The notes: generated from the sequence alone by a model not told the origin. A stretch of 64,000 nt of DNA from Asterias amurensis (GCF_032118995.1 NC_092666.1:11420501-11484500); one strand, 5' to 3'. Positions 1 to 11,566 are shown, counted from the stretch's first letter. Made by a program: numbers and translations.

Positions 1-410
1 ATCGCGGACACATGAAATGCCCCTGCATGTGGTAGCTTGATTTATCTTCTTCTTTTTTCTATTTTTTTTTAAGTGGCCAGCTTGTTGGATCGACCGTGAT
101 GCGACTCGTGTTTAGCTTTTATAAAAGGTTGAGTTGGGGAGAAAGAAAACTTATTCTGAATGTCATGTTGAACATGCTATAAATCGTCACGCACTCTTGA
201 GTGTTTTATGCCCACAGTTCCTTGCTCTATGGAGTGACACATATACCTCTGGTAGGAGCTTTTTAAGAGCTCCTTAAAGAGCTACCTCGAAGTGCAACGC
301 ACATTTGTTGAATGTAGTATGCCGCATAGTTGAATTGCGCAATCCCGAAATATGCTAATGATATGGCACACGAGGTCGTCGATAAATATGTACAAAGGCC
401 TTAATTGATC

Positions 411-529
411 GCCTACGACCATACTACGTTGAATACACCGGTTCTCGTCCGATCACCGAAGTTAAGCAACGTCGGGCCCGGTCAGTACTTGGATGGGAGA
501 CCGCCTGGGAATACCGGGTGTCGTAGGCT
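411..529 (+). rRNA. 5S ribosomal RNA, copy 1
   Basis: RNA of the large ribosomal subunit, transcribed by RNA polymerase III. The ends GCCTACGACC and GGGTGTCGTAGGC pair to form the terminal helix of 5S RNA. The internal promoter lies where expected: box A around GTTAAGCAACGTC (461-473) and box C around TACTTGGATGGGAGACC (485-501). An AT-rich ATAAATATG sits at 382-390, about 21-29 nt before the start. A T-run follows directly (529-535), the usual Pol III stop signal. It matches the consensus of the other copies and looks functional. Confidence 0.97.
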
Positions 530-1572
530 TTTTTTGTTTATTTATTAATAACAAAAATGCTCTTTTTTTAGCATTACCAAATTATTGTGTGCCAAGATCA
601 TAAGATAGTAAAATTGGTGTTATTACTGTTGTTCTTGTTTTTCAATGTAAACCTTTTCAAATGGGCTGGTTAAGCGGCTCAACAGAATGCTTAAACTAAA
701 GTGAGTGAAAATTATAATGTCAATGAAGTGTTGCTATACTAATTCTCGAATACTTGGCCACTTGGTCACAATGGTGACAAGTAGTAAATGGGTCAACGAT
801 GACGTCAGTGAGTTGGTCACTTGGTTATTGCATTGCTGTGAAGTCGTGCCTCCTGAAGTCAGCTGATAACTTACGTGTCAGAGCTGGCAGGTCACTGAGT
901 TTACTTGGTTTTTTTGATACATGTTTGTGAAGTCCCCTCCCCAACCGTTTCTTGATGATGTGCAGACACCAATACCGTATGTTGACACCTAGCAAGTAAA
1001 GCCCTGTGGTCAGACTCCGCACTGGCCTTGGGGGAAGTGGGCTCCAGGGTGACTGTTTATAAAACAATTACTGTAATGATAAACAGCTGATAAGAGTCAA
1101 AACCCATATCATTATAAATCGGCGATTTGGGTGAACATTGATGACTTGCCGCATGGTCACTGTCTTCTGGTCACTTGCTCTCGATCTTCCGGTCACTTGC
1201 TCAAGTGGTCACTTGTTCAAAGATGGTAATTGAGTTGGCTAGAGTTTTACTTGTTACGCGAACACATGAAATGCCCCTGCATGTGGTAGCTTTATTTATT
1301 TATTTATTTTTTTTTTTTTGCCGGATTGTTGGATCGACCGTGATGCGACTCGTGTTTAGCTTTTATAAAAGGTTGACGTCTTAGCGATATTTGTTGGGGA
1401 GAAAGAAAACTTATTCTGAATGTCATGTTGAACATGCTATAAATCGTCACGCACTCTTGAGTGTTTTATGCCCACAGTTCCTTGCTCTATGGAGTGACAC
1501 ATATACCTCTGGTAGGAGCTTTTTAAGAGCTCCTTAAAGAGCTACCTCGAAGTGCAACGCACATTTGTTGAA

Positions 1573-1640
1573 TGTAGTATGCCGCATAGTTGAATAGTTT
1601 TTATTTTGTTATCAATAACAAAAATGCTCAATTAGTATAA
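1573..1640 (+). pseudogene. 5S-null array unit (5S gene and proximal promoter deleted)
   Basis: The unit between copies 1 and 2 has the usual distal upstream block (GAATGTAGTATGCCGC at about 1,570-1,585, then ATAGTTGAAT). It then jumps at about 1,595 straight to the spacer that normally follows a 5S gene (TTTTTATTTTGTTATCAATAAC). The following 300 bases match those after copy 4 (from 5,580). About 85 bp of proximal upstream sequence and the whole 5S gene are therefore missing while the spacers are intact. This is consistent with an internal deletion that then persisted in the array. Confidence 0.85.
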
Positions 1641-2858
1641 CAAAATAATTGTGTCCAAGTCATAAGATAGTAATATTGGTGTATTCAATGTTGTCTTGTT
1701 TTTCAATGTAAACCTTTTCAAATGGGCTAGTAAAGCGGTTCAACCGAATGCTCAAACTTTAGTGAGTGAAATTTATTATAATGTCAACAAAGCTTTGCTA
1801 TGATTATTCTCGAATACTTGGTCACTTGCTCACAATGGTCACAAGTAGTAAATGGGTCAACTATGGCGTCAGTGAGTTGGTCACTTGGTTATTGCATTGT
1901 TGTGAAATAAGTGCCTCCTGAAGTCAGCTGATAACTCACGTGTCACAGCAGGCAGGTCACTGAGTTTACTTGGTTATTTTGATACATGTTTGTGAAGTCC
2001 TCTCCCCAACCGTTTCTTGATGATGTGCAGGCACCAATACCGTACGTTGATACCAGCAAGTAAAGCCCTGTGGTCAGAGTCCGCACTGGCCTTGGGGGAA
2101 GTGGGCTCCAGGGTGAATGTTTTTAAAACAATTACTGTAACAGCTGATAAGAGTCACAGCGATACCAGTGATGAGTGATAAATATAGAGGAGATTTTGGT
2201 GAACATTATGTGATGACGTGCCGCATGGTCACTGTCTCCTGGTCACTTGCTCTCGATCTCCGCACTTGGCCAAGTGGTCACTTGTTCAAAGATGGTGACT
2301 GGGTCAGGGTCATAGTTTTACTTGGTTACCTGCATGCAGCTTGATTTAACTATCTTTTGTTTTTCTTGTTTAAGTGGCCGGCTTGTTAGATCGACCGTGA
2401 TGCGACTCGTGTTTAGCTTTTAAAAATTAAGAATAAATGGTTGACCTCTTAGCGTTAGTCCGTGCATATGTGCGATATATGTTCCGCTTTCTTTTTTTCC
2501 ATCAAGTTTCGAGTTTAGTGTCATTATGCACATGTCGAATGTGGACTCTGAAATTATTATGCTATCGCGGGGCTCGTGTCGCAGGAACATTTTATACATC
2601 CATTGGTTTATGCATTATGCGACTTTTTGTTCAGCTTAATGAGTGATTGACATCTTAGTGTTGTGTGAGTCGGAGAGAAGGATTGTTAATTATCAAACTT
2701 ACTGACAGTGCAACTATAGAACAAAAACATTGCGCTACAAAGTGCTACGCACTTTATTGAATGTAGTATGCCGCATAATTGAATTGCACAATCCCGAAAT
2801 ATGCTAATGATATGGCACACGAGGTTGTCAATAAATATGTACAAAGGCCTCATTGATT

Positions 2859-2977
2859 GCCTACGACCATACTACGTTGAATACACCGGTTCTCGTCCGA
2901 TCACCGAAGTTAAGCAACATCGGGCCCGGTCAGTACTTGGATGGGAGACCGCCTGGGAATACCGGGTGTCGTAGGCT
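2859..2977 (+). rRNA. 5S ribosomal RNA, copy 2
   Basis: Full-length copy with intact terminal helix and box C. It differs from the consensus by G to A at about nucleotide 61 (AACATCGGG instead of AACGTCGGG), inside box A. ATAAATATG is at 2831-2839 and a T-run follows from 2977. In the distal upstream block it reads TTGCACAATCCCG where most copies read TTGCGCAATCCCG. Probably transcribed, though the box A change could weaken TFIIIA contact. Confidence 0.95.
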
Positions 2978-4396
2978 TTTTATTTTTATATTGATAACAA
3001 AAATGCTTTTTTTAGCAAAAATCATTTTAAGCAAAAGTCGTCTGACGCTAAAATTTGCGTTATTACTGTTATTCTCGTTTCTGTATAGTATTGCTCATAG
3101 TTTTTTTTTTAAATCGTCTAACGCTAAAATTTGTGTCACTCGGCCTACGTTTTAAATGTTTTCAAGTGGAGGTGCAATAGACTGCTTAAACATGGCTTAA
3201 AAGCCCTTCAGCATTATCTTCTGTTATTTGACACCAGTAAGTTAGGCTTGTGTGCCAGGATCATCACTGGCCCTGGGAAAGTGGGTTCCAGGGTGAATGT
3301 TTACAAAACAATTTAACTAATGATAACAGCTGATAAAAGTCAAAGTGAAACTGACACCGGCGAGTACAAATCGGAGATTTTGGTTGTGGTAGCTACTGGG
3401 AGTTCCCGTACAATGATGCACGTTGTCACTCGGTCACTAACTTGCTCGCACGTGTCAACGATTGTCACTGAGTTTACTTGGTTATTTGATACATGTTTGT
3501 GAAGCCTCCAGTCTCCCCAACCGTTTCTTGATGATGTGCAGGCACCAATACCGTACGTTGACACCTAGCAAGTAAAGCCCTGTGGTCAGACTCCGCACTG
3601 GCCTTGGGGGAAGTGGGCTCCAGGGTGACTGTTTATAAAACAATTACTGTAATGATAAACAGCTGATAAGAGTCACAGTAAAACCAGTGATGAGTGATAT
3701 ATTGGAGATTTTGGTGAACATTGTGTAATGACGTGCCGCATGGTCACTGTCTCCTGGTCACTTGCTCTCAATCTCCGCACTTGGCCAAGTAGTCACTTGG
3801 TCAAAGATGGGAACTGGGTCAGGGTTATAGTTTTACTTGGTTACCGGACACGCCTCTGCATGGGTAGCTTGAACTATCTTTTGTTTTTCTTTTTTTTAGT
3901 GGCCGGCTTGTTAGATCGACCGTGATGCGACTCGTGTTTATCTTTTAAACTTTAAGAATAAATGGTTGACCTCTTATAGCGATAGTCTGTGCATATGTGC
4001 AAACACTGTTCCGCTTTGATTTGTTTTCCATCAAGCATCGAGTTTAGTATCATTGGGCACATGTCGAATGTGGACTGAAAATAATTATGCTATCATGGGC
4101 GCGTGTCTCAGGAACATTTATATTATACATCCATGATTTCTGCATTATGCGACTTCTTGTTCAGCTCATGAGTGATTGACATTTTAGTGTTGTGTGAGTC
4201 AGAGAGAGGGATTATTAATTATCAAACTTGCTGACTGTGCAACTATATACTATAGGCACAAAAACATTGTGCCACGAAGTGCCACACACGTTATTGAATG
4301 TAGTATGCCGCATAGTTGAATTGCGCAATCCCGAAATATGCTAATGATATGGCACACGAGGTTGTCAATAAATATGTACAAAGGCCTTAATTGATC

Positions 4397-4515
4397 GCCT
4401 ACGACCATACTACGTTGAATACACCGGTTCTCGTCCGATCACCGAAGTTAAGCAACGTCGGGCCCGGTCAGTACTTGGATGGGAGACCGCCTGGGAATAC
4501 CGGGTGTCGTAGGCT
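4397..4515 (+). rRNA. 5S ribosomal RNA, copy 3
   Basis: Consensus full-length 5S with intact internal promoter, an ATAAATATG element about 25 nt upstream and a T5 stop. It is followed by one of the shortest spacers in the array (1,065 bp to the next copy). That spacer has lost part of the GTCACTTGGT-rich segment seen in other units. Confidence 0.96.
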
Positions 4516-5461
4516 TTTTATTTTGTTGTTATTAATAACGGAAATGCTTTTTTAGCATTGCACATTATTTATGTAAAAATCGTGTGACGAATGTATAGTA
4601 CTTTTCAAGTTGCAACTAAAGAGATACAATAGACTGCTCAACCATGGCTTAAAAGCTCTTCAGCATTAACTAATGTTACTGACACTTAGGCTTGTGTGCC
4701 ACTGGCCCTGGGAAAGTGGTTTCCAGTTTGTGAAGTCCTCTCCCCTAAGTTTTCTTGATGATGTGCAGACACCCACCAATACCGTGCGTTGATAGTAATA
4801 GCAAGATAGACCAATGTGGTCCGCCGAATCACTGGCCTTGGGGGAAGTGGGCTCCAGGGTGACTGTTTATAAAACAATTACTGTAATGATAACAGCTGAT
4901 AAGAGTCGCAGTGATACCAGTGATGAGTGATTATGTCGTAGATTTTGGTGAACACTATGTGATGACGTGCCGCATGGTCACTGTCTCCTGGTCACTTGCT
5001 CTCGATCCCCGGGTCACTTGCTCAAGTGGTCACTTTGGTCAGGATGGTAACTGAGTTGGTTAGAGTGTTCGTTTAATCGGACAATATGCCTCTCTGCATG
5101 GTAGCTTGATTTACCTCTCTTTTTTTTCCTTCTTTTTTGAAGTGGTAAAATTAATTTCCATCAATTCGAATGACTGCATTGAACATGGTGTATTGAATCA
5201 TTGAATCGTCACGCTTGAGTGTTTTATGACCCAGTTCCTTCTAGCTCTATGGAGTGACCCAGTTCCTTCTAGCTCTATGGAGTGACACATTTACCTCTGG
5301 TATACCTGTTGAAGAGCTTTTTAAGAATTAGAGCTACCTCGAAGCGCTACACACGTTTTGGAATGTAGTTAAGCCGACAGCTGAATTGTGCAATCCCGAA
5401 ATATGCTAATGATATGGCACACGAGGGTTTCAATAAATATGTACAAAGGCCTCTTATGATC

Positions 5462-5580
5462 GCCTACGACCATACTACGTTGAATACACCGGTTCTCGTC
5501 CGATCACCGAAGTTAAGCAACGTCGGGCCCGGTCAGTACTTGGATGGGAGACCGCCTGGGAATACCGGGTGTCGTAGGCT
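5462..5580 (+). rRNA. 5S ribosomal RNA, copy 4
   Basis: Consensus full-length 5S. Its upstream spacer contains a 28-bp direct duplication (GTTCCTTCTAGCTCTATGG repeated at about 5,228-5,285). The downstream spacer matches the one in the 5S-null unit at 1,600-1,900. Upstream and terminator elements are intact. Confidence 0.96.
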
Positions 5581-6139
5581 TTTTATTTTGTTATTAATAA
5601 CAAAAATGCTCAATTAGTATAACAAAATAATTGTGTCCAAGTCATAAGATAGTAATATTGGTGTATACAATGTTGTCTTGTTTTTCAATGTAAACCTTTT
5701 CAAATGGGCTAGTAAAGCGGTTCAACCGAATGCTCAAACTTTAGTGAGTGAAATTTATTATAATGTCAACAAAGCTTTGCTATGATTATTCTCGAATACT
5801 TGGTCACTTGCTCACAATGGTCACAAGTAGTAAATGGGTCAACGATGGCGTCAGTGAGTTGGTCACTTGGTTATTACATTGTTGTGAAGTCAGTTCCTCC
5901 ACAGTGGGCTTTGGGCCCTGACAGTTTCTTGAAGGATGCCACTGTGCAGACACTTCCACTATTCGAAAACAAGTGGCCAGCGCTAGTTTGGTTTATTATG
6001 CATGGTTTATGCGACTGGGTGTTCCGCTCATCATGAGTGATTGACCTATCGAACCAGATCAAACTTACTGACGGTGCAATAGTGGGAGTGAAAACATACA
6101 CGCACGTTACCGAATGTAGTATGCCGCCCTTGTGCAATA

Positions 6140-6851
6140 GACTATGCAAGTCTCGCGCAGATTTGAACTTCCGGGACCATTGTGGTCCCAACCTTATGGA
6201 GGTTTACGTTGGGGGGATTCTGTTTCGTCCATTACTTAAATTTAATATAGTTTATGACCATAAAAATGACATATGTTGTTAAAAATGTAATACTAATTAA
6301 CAACATATATAAAAGTAAAAATAAAGTCAACATAATAACGAAGAAATACCGATATTTAAACTTGACCTCAGGTCAGGTTACTTGTAAAAAATTAAGAATT
6401 TGTGCCCATCTCCGAAAACGAAACTTACGCAGACGCTTGTTTTGGCCGCGCGGGGTGGAAAGTCTTTTCATTGGTCGCTTAGGCGTCGGCTTCCTCTTTA
6501 AAATGTGTCACGCGTTTATCTAACGCCCTTGCGACCATCGTGCGTCCGCGTATAAACCAGCTTTCAGTAGTTTCACATTCGGGCGTAGATTTACAAAAGG
6601 GGTTCAAAACATTTAAGATCAAACAAACATCCTTGTCCCAGAGTTTTACTTTTGTCTATATATAGACTTTAACCGACTTTGTGTATTAGTTTAAAAAGCT
6701 AAAACTAATTTAAACAAGCTCTAATGGGTATTTTTGTTGTTCAGATTCGGCATTAAGAAAAAATTAAAGCAAAGATTTGATTCATAAACAAAATAAGTTC
6801 TTCAGTTGTCGTGTTTTCTCGCTCCGGTGCGCGCGAGACTTGCCCAGTCTA
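6140..6851. mobile_element. 712-bp TA-flanked DNA element inserted in a 5S spacer
   Basis: The unit between copies 4 and 5 is interrupted. The left end reads TA-GACTATGCAAGTCTCGCGC and the right end GCGCGCGAGACTTGCCCAGTC-TATA, which are inverted copies of each other over about 18 bp. The related unit at 10,601-10,640 runs GTGCAATACCGAAATATCC without interruption and so shows the empty site. This fits a TA-target DNA transposon or a non-autonomous derivative, and no transposase frame is visible. Inside lie a CCAAT box in reverse (ATTGG, 6470), a TATAAA (6551) and a perfect GTCTATATATAGAC palindrome (6654-6667). The transposon superfamily cannot be named from what is visible. Confidence 0.72.
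6470..6585 (+). promoter_or_regulatory. TATA/CCAAT promoter-like segment inside the 712-bp element
   Basis: ATTGG (inverted CCAAT) at 6470-6474, TATAAACC at 6551 and a pyrimidine-rich TTTCACATTC about 25-30 nt after the TATA are spaced like a Pol II core promoter. The segment is richer in CpG than its surroundings. No open reading frame of recognisable protein follows, so it may be a captured promoter or the element's own. Function is inferred from spacing only. Confidence 0.35.
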
Positions 6852-7031
6852 TACCGAAATATCCCCGTGTCAAAGTGGTACAGCCCGTAAATGACCTATA
6901 CATCGCGCGCGCGCTCTCCCGTTGCACTCACACTCCCGGATCCCAGTTTTGTGTGTTTTTTTCCCTCCGCGCGAGCTAGGTTCCGCTATGATGCATCGAG
7001 TTTATTATTGCGGGGCGTCAGGAACGTTATT

Positions 7032-7132
7032 GAATGTAGTATGCCGCATAGTTGAATTGCGCAATCCCGAAATATGCTAATGATATGGCACACGAGGTTG
7101 TCGATAAATATGTACAAAGGCCTCTTTTGATC
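7032..7132 (+). promoter_or_regulatory. Conserved 100-bp 5S upstream block (representative copy)
   Basis: Just before almost every 5S gene there is a block with GAATGTAGTATGCCGC, then AATTGCGCAATCCCGAAA, the octamer-like ATGCTAATGATATGGCAC, GAGGTTGTC and ATAAATATGTACAAAGGCC. The last of these puts an AT-rich TATA-like element at about -29 to -20. The order and spacing persist even in the 2.6-kb units, whose distal spacers differ greatly (there ATTAATGTGTACAAAG replaces the AT element). Constraint on an external Pol III promoter part is the likely reason. Recent homogenisation is the alternative. Confidence 0.6.
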
Positions 7133-7251
7133 GCCTACGACCATACTACGTTGAATACACCGGTTCTCGTCCGATCACCGAAGTTAAGCAACGTCGGGCC
7201 CGGTCAGTACTTGGATGGGAGACCGCCTGGGAATACCGGGTGTCGTAGGCT
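7133..7251 (+). rRNA. 5S ribosomal RNA, copy 5
   Basis: Consensus full-length 5S. The ~670 bp that follow are almost identical to those after copy 2 (2,859-3,540 versus 7,133-7,810), including single-base details. This suggests recent duplication or gene conversion between non-adjacent units. Upstream and stop signals are intact. Confidence 0.96.
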
Positions 7252-8655
7252 TTTTATTTTTATATTGATAACAAAAATGCTTTTTTAGCAAAAATCAATT
7301 TAAGCAAAAGTCGTTTGACGCTAAAATTTGCGTTATTACTGTTATTCTCGTTTTTGTATAGTATTGCTCATAGTTTTTTTTTTAAATCGTCTAACGCTAA
7401 AATTTGTGTCACTCGGCCTACGTTTTAAATGTTTTCAAGTGGAGGTGCAATAGACTGCTTAAACATGGCTTAAAAGCCCTTCAGCATTATCTTCTGTTAT
7501 TTGACACCAGTAAGTTAGGCTTGTGTGCCAGGATTATCACTGGCCCTGGGAAAGTGGGTTCCAGGGTGAATGTTTACAAAACAATTTAACTAATGATAAC
7601 AGCTGATAAAAGTCAAAGTGAAACTGACACCGGCGAGTACAAATCGGAGATTTTGGTTGTGGTAGCTACTGGGAATTCCCGTACAATGATGCACGTTGTC
7701 ACTCGGTCACTAACTTGCTCGCACGTGTCAACGATTGTCACTGAGTTTACTTGGTTATTTGATACATGTTTGTGAAGCCTCCAGTCTCCCCAACCGTTTC
7801 TTGATGATGTGCAGGCGCACCAATACCGTGCGTTGATACCAGCAAGTTGAGACCAGAGGTCAGAGTCCGCACTGGCCTTGGGGGAAGTGGGCTTCAGGGT
7901 GAATGTTTATAAATTAATTACTGTAACAGCTGATAAGAGTCACAGCGATACCAGTGATGAGTGATATGTAGGAGATTTTGGTGAACATTATGTGATGACG
8001 TGCCGCATGGTCACTGTCTCCTGGTCACTTGCTCTCGATCTCCGCACTTGGCCAAGTGGTCACTTGTTCAAAGATGGTGACTGGGTCAGGGTCATAGTTT
8101 TACTTGGTTACCTGCATGCAGCTTGAATCCTACCTCCATGATTTAACTATCTTTTGTTTTTCTTGTTTAAGTGGCCGGCTTGTTAGATCGACCGTGATGC
8201 GACTCGTGTTTAGCTTTTAAAAATTAAGAATAAATGGTTGACCTCTTAGCGTTAGTCCGTGCATATGTGCGATATATGTTCCGCTTTCTTTTTTTCCATC
8301 AAGTTTCGAGTTTAGTGTCATTATGCACATGTCGAATGTGGACTCTGAAATTATTATGCTATCACGGGGCTCGTGTCGCAGGAACATTTTATACATCCAT
8401 GGTTTATGCATTATGTGACTTTTTGTTCAGCTTAATGAGTGATTGACATCTTAGTGTTGTGTGAGTCGGAGAGAAGGATTGTTAATTATCAAACTTACTG
8501 ACAGTGCAACTATAGAACAAAAACATTGCGCTACAAAGTGCTACGCACTTTATTGAATGTAGTATGCCGCATAATTGAATTGCGCAATCCCGAAATATGC
8601 TAATGATATGGCACACGAGGTTGTCAATAAATGTGTACAGAGGCCTCGTTTGATT

Positions 8656-8774
8656 GCCTACGACCATACTACGTTGAATACACCGGTTCTCGTCCGATCA
8701 CCGAAGTTAAGCAACGTCGGGCCCGGTCAGTACTTGGATGGGAGACCGCCTGGGAATACCGGGTGTCGTAGGCT
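8656..8774 (+). rRNA. 5S ribosomal RNA, copy 6
   Basis: Full-length 5S matching the consensus. The upstream AT element reads ATAAATGTGTACAGAGG, a variant midway between the early units (ATAAATATG) and the 2.6-kb units (TTAATGTG). The spacer before it (7,930-8,650) is nearly the same as that before copy 2 (2,160-2,850). Confidence 0.96.
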
Positions 8775-9963
8775 TTTTTATTTATTTATTAATAACGGAA
8801 ATGCTTTTTTAGCATTACCAAATTATTGTGTCCAAGTCGTAAGATAGTAAAATTGGTGTTATTACTGTTGTTCTTGTTTTCAATGTAAACCTTTTCAAAT
8901 GGGCTAGTAAAGCGGTTCAACAGAATGCTCATGTCAATGAAGTGTTGCTATACTTATTCTCGAATACTTGGCCACTTAGTCACAATGGTCACAAGTAGTA
9001 AATGGGTCAACGATGACGTCAGTGAGTTGGTCACTTGGTTATTGCATTGTTGTGAAATAAGTGCCTCCTGAAGTCAGCTGATAACTCACGTGTCACAGCA
9101 GGCAGGTCACTGAGTTTACTTGGTTATTTTGATACATGTTTGTGAAGTCCTCTCCCCAACCGTTTCTTGATGATGTGCAGGCACCAATACCGTACGTTGA
9201 TACCAGCAAGTAAAGCCCTGTGGTCAGAGTCCGCACTGGCCTTGGGGGAAGTGGGCTCCAGGGTGAATGTTTATAAAACAATTACTGTAATGATAACAGC
9301 TGATAAGAGTCGCGCAGTGATACCAGTGATGAGTGATATGTCGGAGGTTTGGGTGAATATTGATGACTTGCCGCATGGTCACTGTCTCCTGGTCACTTGC
9401 TCTCGATCTCCGGGTCACTTGCACAAGTGGTCACTTGGTCAAAGATTGTAACTGAGTTTGTTTAGAGTTTTCGTTATCGGACAGTATGCCTCTGCATAAT
9501 AGCTTGATGGTCTACCTCTCTTTTTTTCAGAGAATAAAAGGTTAACCTCTTAGCGTTTGTCCGTGCATTTGAATGTGCGAACTATGTTTCACTTCCTTTT
9601 TTCCCATCAAGTTTTGAGTTTAGTATCGTTATGCACATGTCGAATGTGGACTCTGAAATTATTATGCTATCACGGGGCTCGTGTCGCAGGAACATTTTAT
9701 ACATCCATGGTTTATGCATTATGCGACTTTTTGTTCAGCTTAATGAGTGATTGACATCTTAGTGTTGTGTGAGTCGGAGAGAAGGATTGTTAATTATCAA
9801 TCTTACTGACTGTGCAACTATATAACAAAAACATTGCGCTACAAAGTGCTACGCACTTTATTGAATGTAGTATGCCGCGTAGTTGAATTGCGCAATCCCG
9901 AAATATGCTAATGATATGGCACACGAGATTGTCAATAAATATGTACAAAGGCCTCATTTGATC

Positions 9964-10079
9964 GCCTACGACCATACTACGTTGAATACACCGGTTCTCG
10001 TCCGATCACCGAAGAGTAACGTCGGGCCCGGTCAGTACTTGGATGGGAGACCGCCTGGGAATACCGGGTGTCGTAGGCT
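9964..10079 (+). pseudogene. 5S rRNA copy 7, box A deleted by 3 nt
   Basis: Otherwise consensus, but GAAGTTAAGCAACGTC is replaced by GAAGAGTAACGTC (about 10,011-10,023), a net loss of three nucleotides. The change falls in box A of the internal promoter and in the loop A / helix III region of the RNA. TFIIIA binding and ribosome assembly would probably both suffer, so this is most likely a pseudogene. The upstream block and T-run are intact, which makes it a recent lesion. Confidence 0.85.
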
Positions 10080-10945
10080 TTTTATTTTGTTGTTATTAAT
10101 AATGGAAATGCTTTTTTAGCATTACCAAATTATTGTGTCCAAGTCGTAAGATAGTAAAATTGGTGTTATTACTGTTGTTCTTGTTTTTCAATGTAAACCT
10201 TTTCAAATGGGCTAGTAAAGCGGTTCAACAGAATGCTCAAACTAAAGTGAGTGAAAATTATAATGTCAAGGAAGCTTTGCTATAATTATTCTCGAATACT
10301 TGGTCACTTGGTTATTACATTGTTGTGAAGTCAGTTCCTCCACAGTGGGCTTCGGGCCCTGACAGTTTCTTCAACGATGCCACTGTGCAGACACTTCCAC
10401 TATTCGAAAACAAGTGGCCAGCGCTAGTTTGGTTTATATGCATGGTTTATGCGACTGGGTGTTCAGCTCATCTGAGTGATTGACCTCTAGTGTGGTGTGG
10501 GTGAGAGAGACGGATTTATCAAACCAGATCAAACTTACTGACTGTGATGGGTGAACATTATTATGCTACGAAGTGTCACGCACGTTGTCGAATGTAGTAT
10601 GCCGCCCTTGTGCAATACCGAAATATCCCTGTGTCAAAGTGGTACAGCCCGTAAATGACCTATACATCGCGCGCGCTCTCCCGTTGCACTCACACTCCCA
10701 GCGTTTTTGTGTGTTTTTTTTCCTCCGCGCGAACTATGTTCCGCTATGATTTGTTTCCATCGAGCATCGAGTTTATTATTTTGAGCACATGTCGAATGTG
10801 GACTCTGAAAATATTATGCTATCGCGGGGCGTCAGGAACGTTGTTGAATGCGGTATGCCGCCCAGTTGAATTGCGCAATCCCGAAATATGCTAATGCAGG
10901 GCAAACGAAGTTATCAATAAATATGTACAAAGGCCTCAATTGATC

Positions 10946-11064
10946 GCCTACGACCATACTACGTTGAATACACCGGTTCTCGTCCGATCACCGAAGTTAA
11001 GCAACGTCGGGCCCGGTCAGTACTTGGATGGGAGACCGCCTGGGAATACCGGGTGTCGTAGGCT
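10946..11064 (+). rRNA. 5S ribosomal RNA, copy 8
   Basis: Consensus full-length 5S with ATAAATATGTACAAAGGCC upstream and a T5 stop. The distal upstream block is altered: ATGCTAATGCAGGGCAAACG stands in place of ATGCTAATGATATGGCACACG. The unit before it carries the uninterrupted (empty) version of the site filled by the 712-bp element at 6,140. Confidence 0.95.
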
Positions 11065-11207
11065 TTTTGTTATGTTTTTACATAAACAAAAATGTCACTG
11101 TTTTTGATAATGGAAATGCTATTATTGCACATTATCTAATAATCATGGGACACTAAAATTTGCGTTATTTCTGTTATTCTCGTTTAAATGTATATTTCTT
11201 TTCAAGT

Positions 11208-11221
11208 GGGTGTCGTATGCT
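11208..11221 (+). pseudogene. 5S rRNA 3'-end stub
   Basis: GGGTGTCGTATGCTC followed by TTTATTTGTTATTAATAACG matches the last 13 or so bases of 5S plus the usual downstream spacer. Nothing of the gene body precedes it. It marks a former unit boundary where the gene was lost between copies 8 and 9. Confidence 0.65.
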
Positions 11222-11566
11222 CTTTATTTGTTATTAATAACGAAAATGCTTTTTTAGCATTACTAAATAATTATCTTCAAATCATAAGATAGAAAAATTA
11301 GTGTTACTTACTGTTGTTCTTGTTTTTTAATGTAGACCTTTCATATGGGCAAGTAAAGAGGTTCAATGCAACACAATAACTTGAGTGAAAACTGTAATGT
11401 GGCTGAAGCTTTTGCCACGATACTTGAATACTTGCAACTTGATCAGTTGATGGTAACTTACTCAACTGCTCATCTTGCTCACGTGGTCGCTTCTTGGAAA
11501 GATTGGTCATGATAAGCAACTTTGAATCAAAAACATCTACCAAATAATTATATCCAGGGTCGGTTT

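Noticed and set aside
6400-6850. Histone gene promoter with histone gene
   Set aside because: TATA and CCAAT are present but no histone reading frame or histone 3' processing site follows within the inserted element.
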